64,000 nucleotides of DNA from a virus. Positions 18,695 through 26,572 of this stretch are shown here, piece after piece. The stretch lies in IMG/VR virus record IMGVR_UViG_3300042870_001427, positions 36,147-100,146 of that record; one strand, 5' to 3'. The position numbers were made by a program, and so were the translations under genes. The notes under the pieces are model-generated. The model searched no databases. It had not been told where the DNA came from and worked only from the letters and a program-made list of their open reading frames with translations. Within the stretch, counting starts at the first letter, position 1. Every line of letters starts with the position of its first letter.

Positions 18695-19639
18695 ATGTCT
18701 CATTTAGTAGAAACTATGGCATATGCTGGTGAAGTTCCATGGCATGGACTTGGTAAGTCTGTACCTGCAGATCTTTCGCCTGAGCAGATGTTGAAGGCAG
18801 CCGATCTTGACTGGACGGTCAGCAAGGTTCCTGCATTTGCAAAGATTGGTAACGAAAATAAACCTGTGGGTTGGTCAGCCCTGGTTCGTTCTTCTGACGA
18901 TCGTATTCTCGATGTTGTATCTGATGAATGGAATCCTATTCAGAATTCAGAAGCATTTGAGTTCTTTCACGAGTATTGCCAGAATGGTGATATGGAGATG
19001 CATACTGCTGGTTCCCTTAAGAACGGTCAAGTAGTTTGGGCTCTTGCTAAGGTGAAGGAATCATTCGAATTGTTTAAAGGTGATCAAGTTGACTCTTACC
19101 TCCTATTTACTAATCCTCACCGCTTTGGCCAGTGTATTGATATTCGCTTTACTCCTATTCGTGTGGTATGTAATAATACGCTTACCCTTAGCCTGTCTGA
19201 GAATTCTGATCGTATGGTCAAGAAAAATCACCGTAGCCTCTTCGATGCCTCAAAGGTAAAGGAAGAGTTAGGTATTGCTACGAATAAACTTGCCAAGTAT
19301 AAGGAGATGGCTGAATTCCTTGGAAGCAAGCGCTATACCGATGACACCATCAAGAATTACTTCCGTGAGGTATTTCCTACTCTCTCTAAGAATAAAGAGA
19401 ATGATTCGGAGACTCTGTCGCGTGGTGCTAAGTCAGCCCTGGCCGTCCTCGAGACCCAGCCTGGTGCTAACTTTGCCGAAGGTAGTTGGTGGCAGGCATT
19501 CAATGCGGTTACTTTCTTGACCGATCATAAGATTGGACGTTCGGCTGATACCCGACTACAATCGGCATGGTTCGGTCCTAATAAGAACCTCAAGATCAAG
19601 GCTCTTGAGACCGCAATCGAATACGCCGAAGCAGCATAA
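18695..19639 (+). CDS. DUF932 phage/plasmid-like protein
   Basis: A 314-residue protein with the family's full pattern: AYAGEVPWHGLGKSV, WSALVRSSDDRILDVVSDEWNPIQNSEAFEF, LLFTNPHRFGQ, RFTPIRVVCNNTL and WWQAFNAVTFLTDH. DUF932 proteins (TIGR03299) are widespread in large phages and plasmids; their role is unknown, with recombination or DNA-metabolism links suggested. GGAG precedes the ATG. Confidence 0.85.
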   Translation: MSHLVETMAYAGEVPWHGLGKSVPADLSPEQMLKAADLDWTVSKVPAFAKIGNENKPVGWSALVRSSDDRILDVVSDEWNPIQNSEAFEFFHEYCQNGDMEMHTAGSLKNGQVVWALAKVKESFELFKGDQVDSYLLFTNPHRFGQCIDIRFTPIRVVCNNTLTLSLSENSDRMVKKNHRSLFDASKVKEELGIATNKLAKYKEMAEFLGSKRYTDDTIKNYFREVFPTLSKNKENDSETLSRGAKSALAVLETQPGANFAEGSWWQAFNAVTFLTDHKIGRSADTRLQSAWFGPNKNLKIKALETAIEYAEAA

Positions 19640-19643
19640 TAGA

Positions 19644-19687
19644 TGGGGACTGTGTCCCCATAAATATGGTATCTTTTGGAGATACCA
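19644..19687 (+). promoter_or_regulatory. Terminator-like hairpin, late promoter and SD-bearing leader hairpin
   Basis: TGGGGAC (19644-19650)/GTCCCCA (19654-19660) forms a strong hairpin without a T-run. CATAAATA (19659-19666) is a late-promoter match. TGGTATC (19667-19673) then pairs with GATACCA (19681-19687), placing the GGAG ribosome binding site at the loop/stem border and the start codon A in the stem. Confidence 0.6.
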
Positions 19688-20103
19688 TGCAACAGTTCAG
19701 AGATTTTTTAACAGAAGCAATGAAGCAAACTAAACTGCCTGAGCCAAAGAAGGAGGCGTCAGGCAAGCCTAAAGTAATGAGCGGTAAAGAAACAATGGAG
19801 CATTTTCCGCGCCCGACGATGGATGCAGTGATGAAACATCCACTATATCAACGTCACATTGCAGGAGCTGAACATAGAGGGTTTGCACATTCTGTTAATA
19901 AATCTTCTGTAGATAATAAATATGATACACATATTGTACATGCTGTAACAGGTGGTACTGGTATCCGTCACAGAATTGACTTTCATATTGGGTTAAGTGG
20001 TCGCAAGGTAACTCATACCGAGCATTTAATTAACAAAGATAATGAAAAGTATCCCGAAGGTCATCCAGCGGCTGGCCAAGTGAAGTGGAAACATATATCA
20101 TAA
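19687..20103 (+). CDS. Possible internal head protein with capsid-targeting sequence
   Basis: A 138-residue protein; ATG 19687 is chosen because of GGAG and the leader hairpin. The N-terminus MQQFRDFLTEAMKQ resembles T4 capsid-targeting sequences (MKTYQEFIAEA), including an LTE site of the kind cut by the T4 gp21 protease. A Lys/Pro linker and a C-terminal domain with several histidines follow (HIVHAVTGGTGIRHRIDFHIG). The late-promoter-like site fits packaging into the head. Function after injection is unknown. Confidence 0.6.
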   Translation: MQQFRDFLTEAMKQTKLPEPKKEASGKPKVMSGKETMEHFPRPTMDAVMKHPLYQRHIAGAEHRGFAHSVNKSSVDNKYDTHIVHAVTGGTGIRHRIDFHIGLSGRKVTHTEHLINKDNEKYPEGHPAAGQVKWKHIS

Positions 20104-20172
20104 GAGTTATTGCTGTATGAAGCAAAGAGAAAAATGTCCTGGACGGGGGTGCGAATCCCCCCAGGTCCACCA
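20104..20172 (+). ncRNA. ssrA: tmRNA acceptor piece (3' part, encoded first)
   Basis: T-arm GGGGG-TGCGAAT-CCCCC (20145-20161), acceptor strand CAGGTCC (20162-20168), A and encoded CCA. CAGGTCC pairs over 7 bp with GGGCCTG at 20345, 173 bases downstream, and TGTCCT (20136-20141) with AGGGCA just inside the other piece. It is thus the 3' half of a circularly permuted tmRNA. The 5' boundary is approximate. Confidence 0.85.
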
Positions 20173-20184
20173 TAAAGGTTTTAA

Positions 20185-20343
20185 GTGGAAAATAAACTCA
20201 AGGAATTGCAAGAAAACTTAGCTAAAGATTTAGTTAAATGCGAAGTCCGTGAGGGAATAACACTTACAGAAGAGAACTTGGAAAAGATTTCAGAAACTTA
20301 CTCCAAAGTGTATGATATCATTACAGAGATAAAATCTTTATGA
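20185..20343 (+). CDS. 52-residue ORF in the tmRNA intervening segment
   Basis: Starts at GTG 20185 with AAAGG seven bases upstream and ends one base before the tmRNA coding piece. It reads MENKLKELQENLAKDL and continues as a charged, helical, coiled-coil-like protein. It lies wholly between the two tmRNA pieces, in the segment expected to be removed by RNA processing. Family unknown. Confidence 0.55.
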   Translation: MENKLKELQENLAKDLVKCEVREGITLTEENLEKISETYSKVYDIITEIKSL

Positions 20344-20344
20344 T

Positions 20345-20509
20345 GGGCCTGACCTAGATTCGACAGGGCAAAGAGTAACAGAGTGGACAGCACATCAGAG
20401 AAGATGTTAAAACTAAAACCACGTAAACGCAAACGACGAACAGTTCGCATTAGCAGCCTAAACGCTGCTTAGGGTTTCGGTAGGTTTCCTCGTAACAGAA
20501 TAACCTACC
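20345..20509 (+). ncRNA. ssrA: tmRNA coding piece (5' part, encoded second)
   Basis: GGGCCTG (20345-20351) is the 5' acceptor strand, followed by the D-loop-like CCTAGATTCGACAGGG typical of tmRNA. The tag reading frame 20429-20461 encodes ANDEQFALAA then stop, close to bacterial tags such as ANDENYALAA. The hairpin AGCAGC/GCTGCT overlaps the tag end, and GGTAGGTT/AACCTACC closes the 3' side. Together with the acceptor piece this is a two-piece tmRNA. Confidence 0.9.
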
Positions 20510-20532
20510 ACTTAACTTAAAGGAGTTTTATT

Positions 20533-21075
20533 TTGAAGAAGATCATTAGTGCAACTTTGGTTGCTTTGTCATGCGCAGCATCTGCTGCAGATTATTTTAG
20601 CGTTGATATTGATTCGGTTAACGATCAAGTATCTGGTGCACGTAGCACCGCACAATACATTCGCGCTGGTAAGGAACTTGTTGGCATTCAAATGGGTGTA
20701 CAGGGACGTACTGCTATTTCCCAAGCCGGTGGAATGCTTAGTAGCCTAGAAGTAACTGGTGGTAAGAACATCGGACCTTTCACACCCTTTGTTGGTGTTG
20801 GCTTTGATAACGGCGCAAACGGTGCACGGAATGCCGATTACAAATACGGTTTGGTTGGTGCAACAGCAGGCATGAAAGCTGGTCCAGGTTTTGCATTGGC
20901 CGGTGTTAAGACCCGTCTTGGTACTACAGCAGCAGTTGAGACCAAGCAAACGGTTGTATTCGGTACATACAGTGTTCCAGTTGCCAAAAACGTTGCAGTT
21001 AACTTGAATGCAAGCAAGAGCTATCAGGATATTCAAGAGAACGCATTCGGCCTTGGAGTCGGAATTAGCTTCTAA
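20533..21075 (+). CDS. Outer-membrane beta-barrel protein
   Basis: A 180-residue protein starting at TTG 20533 behind AGGAG. MKKIISATLVALSCAASA is a signal peptide, with cleavage expected before ADYF. The mature part is a series of amphipathic, glycine-rich strands and ends GLGVGISF, a C-terminal phenylalanine signal for barrel insertion. The size suits an eight-stranded barrel. A phage-encoded outer-membrane protein could mask a receptor and exclude superinfecting phages; that role is inferred. Confidence 0.78.
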   Translation: MKKIISATLVALSCAASAADYFSVDIDSVNDQVSGARSTAQYIRAGKELVGIQMGVQGRTAISQAGGMLSSLEVTGGKNIGPFTPFVGVGFDNGANGARNADYKYGLVGATAGMKAGPGFALAGVKTRLGTTAAVETKQTVVFGTYSVPVAKNVAVNLNASKSYQDIQENAFGLGVGISF

Positions 21076-21083
21076 TATAAATA
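21076..21083 (+). promoter_or_regulatory. T4-type late promoter
   Basis: Perfect TATAAATA directly after the stop codon of the barrel gene, 57 bases before the gene at 21141. Confidence 0.72.
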
Positions 21084-21140
21084 TTCGAGGGTTGATGGAT
21101 CCCAATAAAACCATCACACATCACACACAGGAGAAAATTT

Positions 21141-21404
21141 ATGAGTCTAACACCATTCGAGATTCGTCTTGAGCTTTTAAAAATGGCAAAAGATATGGTA
21201 ATGGATGATTTCCATACTAAGCGCAATCAAGCAAGTGAGGACTGGCAAGTAAAGGTCGAAAATTCTCGACACGCCGGTATATCACCTCCAGAACATCCCC
21301 CACTACCCCCATATCCTACTGAGAGTGATATTATTACTCGGGCAAATACCCTTAATGGTTTTGTCAGTCAATTACCTCAATCAATCGTAACCAAAAAAGG
21401 TTAA
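21141..21404 (+). CDS. Conserved T4-like phage protein of unknown function
   Basis: An 87-residue protein: MSLTPFEIRLELLKMAKDMV, a charged helix, a proline-rich segment (ISPPEHPPLPPYP) and SDIITRANTLNGFVS. I recall this pattern from short proteins conserved across T4-like aquatic phages. AGGAG precedes the ATG and a late promoter lies upstream, so a virion or assembly role is plausible. Confidence 0.68.
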   Translation: MSLTPFEIRLELLKMAKDMVMDDFHTKRNQASEDWQVKVENSRHAGISPPEHPPLPPYPTESDIITRANTLNGFVSQLPQSIVTKKG

Positions 21405-21410
21405 TCGGTA

Positions 21411-21441
21411 AGTGGATCTTGTCTTCAGGATCCACTATAAT
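21411..21441 (+). promoter_or_regulatory. Palindromic hairpin abutting a TATAAT
   Basis: AGTGGATC (21411-21418) pairs perfectly with GATCCACT (21429-21436), and the last T starts a TATAAT (21436-21441). No -35 at 17 bp. It could be a terminator of the upstream gene or an operator over a weak promoter for the lysis genes. Confidence 0.4.
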
Positions 21442-21464
21442 AGGGTATAAAAGAAAGGACAATT

Positions 21465-22034
21465 ATGTACGAAGAATACATTGAGAATGCAATGTTCATT
21501 ATTTTAGCATTCATCAAAGCTTTATTCATTCTACTCTTAGGCTACTTTATCTACACCTGCATGTCATGGGCTGTAGGAAGAAGTGTCTATCAATATAACA
21601 CCACCTACTCAACCCCAACCCAGGTGACGTTAAAAGAGCGTGAAAGACAATTACAATGTCTTACTCAGAACATTTATTGGGAGGCAGCTAACGAGCCCTT
21701 CGAAGGCAAGGTGGCAGTAGCCCAGGTAACCCTCAACAGAGCTAAACACGATAAGTTTCCTAATGATGTTTGTAAGGTAGTATACCAGAAGAATATTTTT
21801 TATGAGAAAGTGATCTGCCAATTCTCATGGTATTGTGAGAACAATTACAAGATCAAACCTGTATACAAACCCATGTACGAAGAATCTGAGGCAGTAGCCA
21901 AGAAGGTTCTATTAGAGGGATTCAGGTTAGATGGATTGAAGGAGGCATTATACTATCATGCCGATTACGTTAATCCAAAATGGCGTAAAGAGAAAATTAC
22001 TACCATTGGTCGTCACATCTTCTATAAGGAATAA
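21465..22034 (+). CDS. Membrane-anchored SleB-type cell wall hydrolase
   Basis: A 189-residue protein. A transmembrane segment at about residues 10-37 (FIILAFIKALFILLLGYFIY) is followed by CLTQNIYWEAANEPFEGKVAVAQVTLNRAKHDKFPNDVCKVVYQ, the SleB/cell-wall-hydrolase (Hydrolase_2) core with its catalytic Glu. Sequence to the end (HADYVNPKWRK) also matches. The N-terminal anchor suggests a signal-arrest-release type endolysin. The membrane protein directly downstream may be its holin. Confidence 0.85.
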   Translation: MYEEYIENAMFIILAFIKALFILLLGYFIYTCMSWAVGRSVYQYNTTYSTPTQVTLKERERQLQCLTQNIYWEAANEPFEGKVAVAQVTLNRAKHDKFPNDVCKVVYQKNIFYEKVICQFSWYCENNYKIKPVYKPMYEESEAVAKKVLLEGFRLDGLKEALYYHADYVNPKWRKEKITTIGRHIFYKE

Positions 22035-22036
22035 AA

Positions 22037-22336
22037 ATGTTAAAACTCGCAGCCTTCTATCTTAAGATAGTTGAACATCTTAAAAGCATCAGTACACAGA
22101 CAATGGGATGGTTGGCTACGTTGCTATTGCACTGTGCCTTTATTCCTAACATCCTAACCGTACTACTAGGGGTATCTGATAGACTTCCTTCAGTAGATGT
22201 GGTATTGTTTATCTGGTCTGGACTCTTACTTATGTTCTTCAGATCAGTCTTTACTAAAGACAACCTAGGTATTATTACCGGTGGTCTTGGATTCTTTATA
22301 CAAGCATTGTTACTTGCGTTAGTGGTATTTAAATAA
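22037..22336 (+). CDS. Small membrane protein, candidate holin
   Basis: A 99-residue protein with three hydrophobic segments (about residues 24-44, 53-69 and 76-98) and a short charged N-terminus. Position immediately after the cell wall hydrolase and before late-transcription genes suits a holin or antiholin. Its final base overlaps the next ATG. No specific holin family is recognised. Confidence 0.6.
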   Translation: MLKLAAFYLKIVEHLKSISTQTMGWLATLLLHCAFIPNILTVLLGVSDRLPSVDVVLFIWSGLLLMFFRSVFTKDNLGIITGGLGFFIQALLLALVVFK

Positions 22337-22578
22337 TGGATGAGTTAGAATTAGCGTTCACAAAAACACCATCAGACTTTATGATGGAAATTGATAAGAT
22401 AGCTGAGGACAAAAGACTCAGCTACATAGATGCTGTTATATACTTTTGTGAAAGGCATGGGGTGGAAATTGAAACTGCTGCATCATTGATCAAGGGTAGT
22501 GCCAAAATGAAAGCAAAGGTTCAGCTTGATGCTGAAGAACAAAATTATTTACCAAAGACAAGGAAACTTCCGTTATGA
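22336..22578 (+). CDS. 33: Late-transcription coactivator, gp33-like
   Basis: An 80-residue protein: SYIDAVIYFCERHGVEIETAASLI, then a Lys-rich helix and EEQNYLPKTRKLPL. This matches my memory of the short gp33 homologues in T4-like cyanophages, which link RNA polymerase to the sliding clamp at late promoters. T4 gp33 is 112 residues. Its partner sigma (gp55) is not in this window. Late TATAAATA promoters here support the presence of such a system. Confidence 0.7.
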   Translation: MDELELAFTKTPSDFMMEIDKIAEDKRLSYIDAVIYFCERHGVEIETAASLIKGSAKMKAKVQLDAEEQNYLPKTRKLPL

Positions 22579-23141
22579 CTACATTACCACAACACCTGGG
22601 CGGGCATGAAAATGAAACACATATTGACGATGGCGCACTTAGTTACTTTATTGAAAATCTTGGCGTTAAGTCTATGGTCGATATTGGCTGTGGTCCTGGT
22701 GGTATGGTTGATCTTGCTAGGAGAAAGGGTCTCGATATTATTGGACTTGATGGAGACTATTCTATTGAGCGCCCATCCGAGATTAACGACCTGATTAAGA
22801 TACATGACTTTGTTGCTGGGCCTTACCAGCTAGACAAGACCTATGACCTGGCCTGGACGGTTGAGTTCGTAGAGCACGTAGAAGAAAAATACATGGATAA
22901 CTTTATCGATGTTATGAAGCAATGTAGATACGTGATTATGACTCATGCCTTCCCCGGGCAACCAGGTCATCATCACGTCAATTGTCAACATGCAACCTAC
23001 TGGTTACGTGAAATGGAGAAACGTGGATTTCAATATGATAGCTTCACTACAATGGCCGTACGCAATGTCTCAACAATGCGTGAACGTTATATTAGACAAC
23101 AGAGTTTATTCTTCGTAAATGGAAGCCTTTCAAGCGTATAA
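22575..23141 (+). CDS. Class I SAM-dependent methyltransferase
   Basis: A 188-residue methyltransferase. MVDIGCGPGGMVDLARRKG is motif I, IIGLDGDY the acidic ribose-binding strand, and AWTVEFVEHVEEKYMDNF motif IV/V of Methyltransf_11/23 type. The substrate is not evident; small-molecule, glycan or protein targets are possible. Ends 23 bases inside the helicase-loader gene. Confidence 0.8.
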   Translation: MTTLPQHLGGHENETHIDDGALSYFIENLGVKSMVDIGCGPGGMVDLARRKGLDIIGLDGDYSIERPSEINDLIKIHDFVAGPYQLDKTYDLAWTVEFVEHVEEKYMDNFIDVMKQCRYVIMTHAFPGQPGHHHVNCQHATYWLREMEKRGFQYDSFTTMAVRNVSTMRERYIRQQSLFFVNGSLSSV

Positions 23142-23706
23142 AACATATGTCGCGATCAAAAATCACTTCACTTCTAAGTCGTATGACTTCTTTAAGTACG
23201 GCGGCAGAACAAAAGCTTCAAGAGCCACGTTTGAAAAAAGGAATGACAAATATTTCTTTCACAAACTCTCTAAGCGAAAAGACGTGGTCGACTACCTTGT
23301 CGCCAATTTCATATACAATGACAGTACCTCCTGGGTCGGCGACTTTATCAATAATGAACAATCAGACAAACACTACCTTAGACTGGTCAAGGTCAGAGAG
23401 TCCCTATCGTATATCTTCAGTCAAGATCTCGATAGGCTCGAATCCGACTTTGACCTTAATTTTCAAGTCCAAGAAGGACAACACCCGCTAGTATTACGTA
23501 AGTATTTACAGCAGGAGATTAATCTAGAAACGTTAATCATCTTAGACGATCTGGTATCTTTTATGAGGAAGTGGAATAGAAGAATACAGGATCCGATAGT
23601 ATGGCCACAGGTCTACATGAGGTGTAAGAAGTACAGACCGTTCTTCGAATACGACAAAGAAAAGATGAAGAAAATAGTGCTGGATAAATTTAGTGAAAGC
23701 CAGTAG
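23119..23706 (+). CDS. 59: DNA helicase loader, gp59-like
   Basis: A 195-residue basic helical protein: MEAFQAYKTYVAIKNHFTS, YDFFKYGGRTKASRATFEKR, then FFHKLSKRKDVVDYLVANF and WVGDFI, the order seen in T4 gp59 (217 residues). gp59 binds fork DNA, gp32 and loads the gp41 helicase. gp32 is the next gene, as in T4. Confidence 0.87.
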   Translation: MEAFQAYKTYVAIKNHFTSKSYDFFKYGGRTKASRATFEKRNDKYFFHKLSKRKDVVDYLVANFIYNDSTSWVGDFINNEQSDKHYLRLVKVRESLSYIFSQDLDRLESDFDLNFQVQEGQHPLVLRKYLQQEINLETLIILDDLVSFMRKWNRRIQDPIVWPQVYMRCKKYRPFFEYDKEKMKKIVLDKFSESQ

Positions 23707-23708
23707 AA

Positions 23709-23716
23709 TATAAATA
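23709..23716 (+). promoter_or_regulatory. T4-type late promoter
   Basis: TATAAATA (23709-23716) in the 78-base gap before gp32, which begins at 23785 behind AAGGAG. Confidence 0.72.
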
Positions 23717-23784
23717 GTTGTATATCATGATAATGTGACATATAACGCATACAATTAATACATCGCATACAAGGAGCATAGAAT

Positions 23785-24684
23785 ATGGATTTCTCTCAAC
23801 TCAAAAAGTCACGTCAATCTAACTTTGACAAGCTGACACAAGAAGTTTCAAAACTTAACACCCCCCAAGGCTCATCAGACGATAATCGCTTTTGGTATCC
23901 AGAAGTAGATAAGGCAGGTAACGGTTATGCTGTTATTCGCTTTCTACCTGCACCAGGTGGCGAGGACATTCCGTTCGTTCGTGTCTGGGATCATGGCTTC
24001 CAAGGCCCAGGTGGATGGTATATTGAAAAGTCTTTGACCACTCTAGGTCAAAAAGATCCAGTATCAGAATACAACTCCCAGTTGTGGAACAATGGTACTG
24101 AGGCTGGTAAGGAGCAGGTACGTAAGCAAAAACGTCGTCTGACCTATTACAGCAACATCTACGTTATTAAGGATACCGCACATCCTGAAAACGAAGGTAA
24201 GGTAGTTCTGTTTAAGTACGGAAAGAAAATCTGGGATAAACTTAACCTGGCAATGAATCCAGAGTTCGAGGATGAGCAGCCAATCAATCCTTTCGATCTA
24301 TGGGAAGGTGCCAACTTCAAGGTTAAGATTCGTAACGTTGAAGGGTATCGTAACTACGATAAGTCTGAATTTGATACTGCCGGTCCGTTGTTTGAAGATG
24401 ACGACAAGCTGGAATCAATTTGGAAGCAAGAGCATAAGCTTGGTGAATTCATCGATCCAGCCAACTTCAAATCATACGATGAACTGAAGAACAAACTGTA
24501 TCGTGTCTTAGGTCTTGCTGGTAATGTCAATCCCGCATCACGTGCTGAAGATAATACCCCACCTTGGGATGAACCTAAAGCACAAGCACCTGCCAAGCCT
24601 ATGAAAGAGGCATTTGCCCCTAAGGCTCAAGAAGATGATGATGACAGTATGGAGTTCTTTAAGAAGCTTGCTGCTGAAGAGTAA
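23785..24684 (+). CDS. 32: Single-stranded DNA-binding protein gp32
   Basis: A 299-residue protein. MDFSQLKKSRQSNFDKLTQEV is the cooperative-binding B-domain, FWYPEVDKAGNGYAVIRFLPAPGGEDIPFVRVWDHGFQGPGGWYIEKSL begins the OB-fold core, and the acidic tail (EDDDDSMEFFKKL) recruits partner proteins. The zinc-binding cysteines of T4 gp32 are missing. Its stop abuts the stop of a convergent gene, with no space for a terminator. Confidence 0.93.
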   Translation: MDFSQLKKSRQSNFDKLTQEVSKLNTPQGSSDDNRFWYPEVDKAGNGYAVIRFLPAPGGEDIPFVRVWDHGFQGPGGWYIEKSLTTLGQKDPVSEYNSQLWNNGTEAGKEQVRKQKRRLTYYSNIYVIKDTAHPENEGKVVLFKYGKKIWDKLNLAMNPEFEDEQPINPFDLWEGANFKVKIRNVEGYRNYDKSEFDTAGPLFEDDDKLESIWKQEHKLGEFIDPANFKSYDELKNKLYRVLGLAGNVNPASRAEDNTPPWDEPKAQAPAKPMKEAFAPKAQEDDDDSMEFFKKLAAEE

Positions 24685-26571
24685 TCAAGCGTAAGAGGTG
24701 CTATGTCGGGTGGCGATTCCTAGAGAACCACGCCCGGCAATAGGGCTAGGCATCGGTGGCGGCGGCTTAACACCCCCGCCATTTTCTTTGGCTGAATTAT
24801 TATTACTTACTGATGCAACTTGGAAAGATGGTGTAGATGCCGCCTTCACACCCTGGGATGCTGATGCTATTGTGGCACCAGTTGTGGGTGCAGGAGGTAC
24901 GGGGCTAGCACTGGTCAATGAGTAGGAAGAGCCGAGGTTGCTTTCATAAGCTGCAGCAAGCGTCTTACGTTCTTCTCTAGACTTCTCACTAGCTGACCCA
25001 ACCATTTTGTTTACTACATCGATGTTTTCTAGATCCGGTGGTTTAGGTCTTCCAGAGGTAAAGAATACAGGAACCAGTCTTGCAGCAATGGCTGGGTCAT
25101 TGGCAAGATCAGGATTACTTACTAAATCAACCCCGATGGCTTTACCAAGACGTGCATAATTATCCTTACCTGTAATTTGTAAGAATCCTCTACCGCGGTA
25201 CTTGTAACCATCTCCTGGTTTATCATTACCCATTCTACCGCCGTAGATTACATCCCCTACAGCTTCTGGACCCTTGGCAACTAAGTCCTGAGCCTCTTGC
25301 ATAGACTTAAATCTTACTTTATTATTCTTTTGTTCTGGTCCGTAAAGATTATATAAGGTCTTTGCTGAGTACTTTTCTAGCTCCTCACTTCTAGGTCTGA
25401 ATCCGCTTTCCTTGGCAACTTGTGCCATAACATTTGCTTGTGCCTTCTTACTAAAACCGGCGTTTTGTAATTCTGATAAAACCAGACCTTCATTACCAGA
25501 AGGCTTTAATCCAAGACCACCACCAGGTCTTATACCTTCCCCACCACCAGGTTTAAGTCCAGTTCCAGTAGGGGCGGGAGGTGGGGAGGCAGGGGTTGCA
25601 GAAGGAGGTGCTGATGGGGCAGGAGTGGCTACTGATGGTGGAGGAGTTGCAGGGGCAGCTACTGGTGCCTGGGCTGCTGGTGTTTCAGTAGCAGAGGGAG
25701 TTGGCTTAGCTTCAGGTTCAGATGGTGCCTCTTCAGGAGTCTCTTCACCCTCCATCGATTTCATTACTGCATAACCAGCCGCGGCCCCTGCCCCTAGGGC
25801 AAGCATCTTCTTACCACTTATTTTTCTTAACGACTTAAAGATCTGGATGGTAGTAGTAATCGCACTAGCAATGCTACCAATTAACTTGGCACTGAATACG
25901 GTTGCAATGACCGCGGCTGCAATCTTAAGTGCAGTTCCCAGTCCCTTGATACCGCTATTTTCATCTTCACCAGCAGTACCCTTTAGTCCATCGGCGAAGC
26001 CACCAAGGAAGGCTTTTAACTTATCCTGGATGTCTTTAGGTAGAATGGTATATACAATACCAGCTAATGCAGCAACCACGGCAGGGTTGGTGAATAGGGT
26101 CTTGAGCATACTAAAGATGCTTTCACCCTGTACAGGTTCCCCTCCTCTACCCTTACCTCCAGTTGTCGCCGCTGTTGGCTTGGTCTCTTGTAATTGTTCA
26201 GATTTGTATGCAGCAGTCATATCTACTGCATTTAATTTTTCTAAGGACTTGTTTACAGTAGCAAACGAACTGGCAATTGACTCCATTGCACCAACTATAG
26301 CAATTCCGGGCTTATCTTCTACTTGGGGTTCTTTTTCTTTGTAGACTTCATCTTCTAAATCACGTACTCTGTTTTCAACTGTCTTTACTTTGGCAGCGTT
26401 CCTTGCCAACACACCCACAACCATAGAGACTTTTTTACTTACAACAGCCACAGTCTCCTGTATAGTATCATACTTTTCACCCTCAGATACTTGTAAGTCT
26501 TTTACTTCAGTTAACTCTCTTGTTACCTGCTTTAATTTACTCTTGGTTGTTTTAGTTGTTCTTTTTGCCAT
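24685..26571 (-). CDS. Large tail-associated protein with GH19 muralytic domain
   Basis: A 628-residue protein on the minus strand. Residues 1-110 are coiled-coil-like; hydrophobic segments occur at about 155-175 and 210-240; a Pro/Ala-rich linker spans roughly 280-345. From about 365, ANVMAQVAKESGFRPRSEE and YRGRGFLQITGKDNYARLG (near 460) are the catalytic signature of glycoside hydrolase family 19 (chitinase-type endolysins). It stands in a virion-gene block, and the gp5 homologue here has no lysozyme domain, so this is a good candidate for the tail's peptidoglycan-cutting activity. Its N-terminal layout resembles the next gene upstream. Confidence 0.82.
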   Translation of the reverse strand: MAKRTTKTTKSKLKQVTRELTEVKDLQVSEGEKYDTIQETVAVVSKKVSMVVGVLARNAAKVKTVENRVRDLEDEVYKEKEPQVEDKPGIAIVGAMESIASSFATVNKSLEKLNAVDMTAAYKSEQLQETKPTAATTGGKGRGGEPVQGESIFSMLKTLFTNPAVVAALAGIVYTILPKDIQDKLKAFLGGFADGLKGTAGEDENSGIKGLGTALKIAAAVIATVFSAKLIGSIASAITTTIQIFKSLRKISGKKMLALGAGAAAGYAVMKSMEGEETPEEAPSEPEAKPTPSATETPAAQAPVAAPATPPPSVATPAPSAPPSATPASPPPAPTGTGLKPGGGEGIRPGGGLGLKPSGNEGLVLSELQNAGFSKKAQANVMAQVAKESGFRPRSEELEKYSAKTLYNLYGPEQKNNKVRFKSMQEAQDLVAKGPEAVGDVIYGGRMGNDKPGDGYKYRGRGFLQITGKDNYARLGKAIGVDLVSNPDLANDPAIAARLVPVFFTSGRPKPPDLENIDVVNKMVGSASEKSREERKTLAAAYESNLGSSYSLTSASPVPPAPTTGATIASASQGVKAASTPSFQVASVSNNNSAKENGGGVKPPPPMPSPIAGRGSLGIATRHSTSYA

Positions 26572-26572
26572 C

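Noticed and set aside
21465-22336. Envelope hydrolase as a host-derived spore-lytic gene transfer only
   Set aside because: The SleB-type domain is common in phage endolysins, the gene is in a lysis-like context with a TM protein, and composition matches its neighbours.
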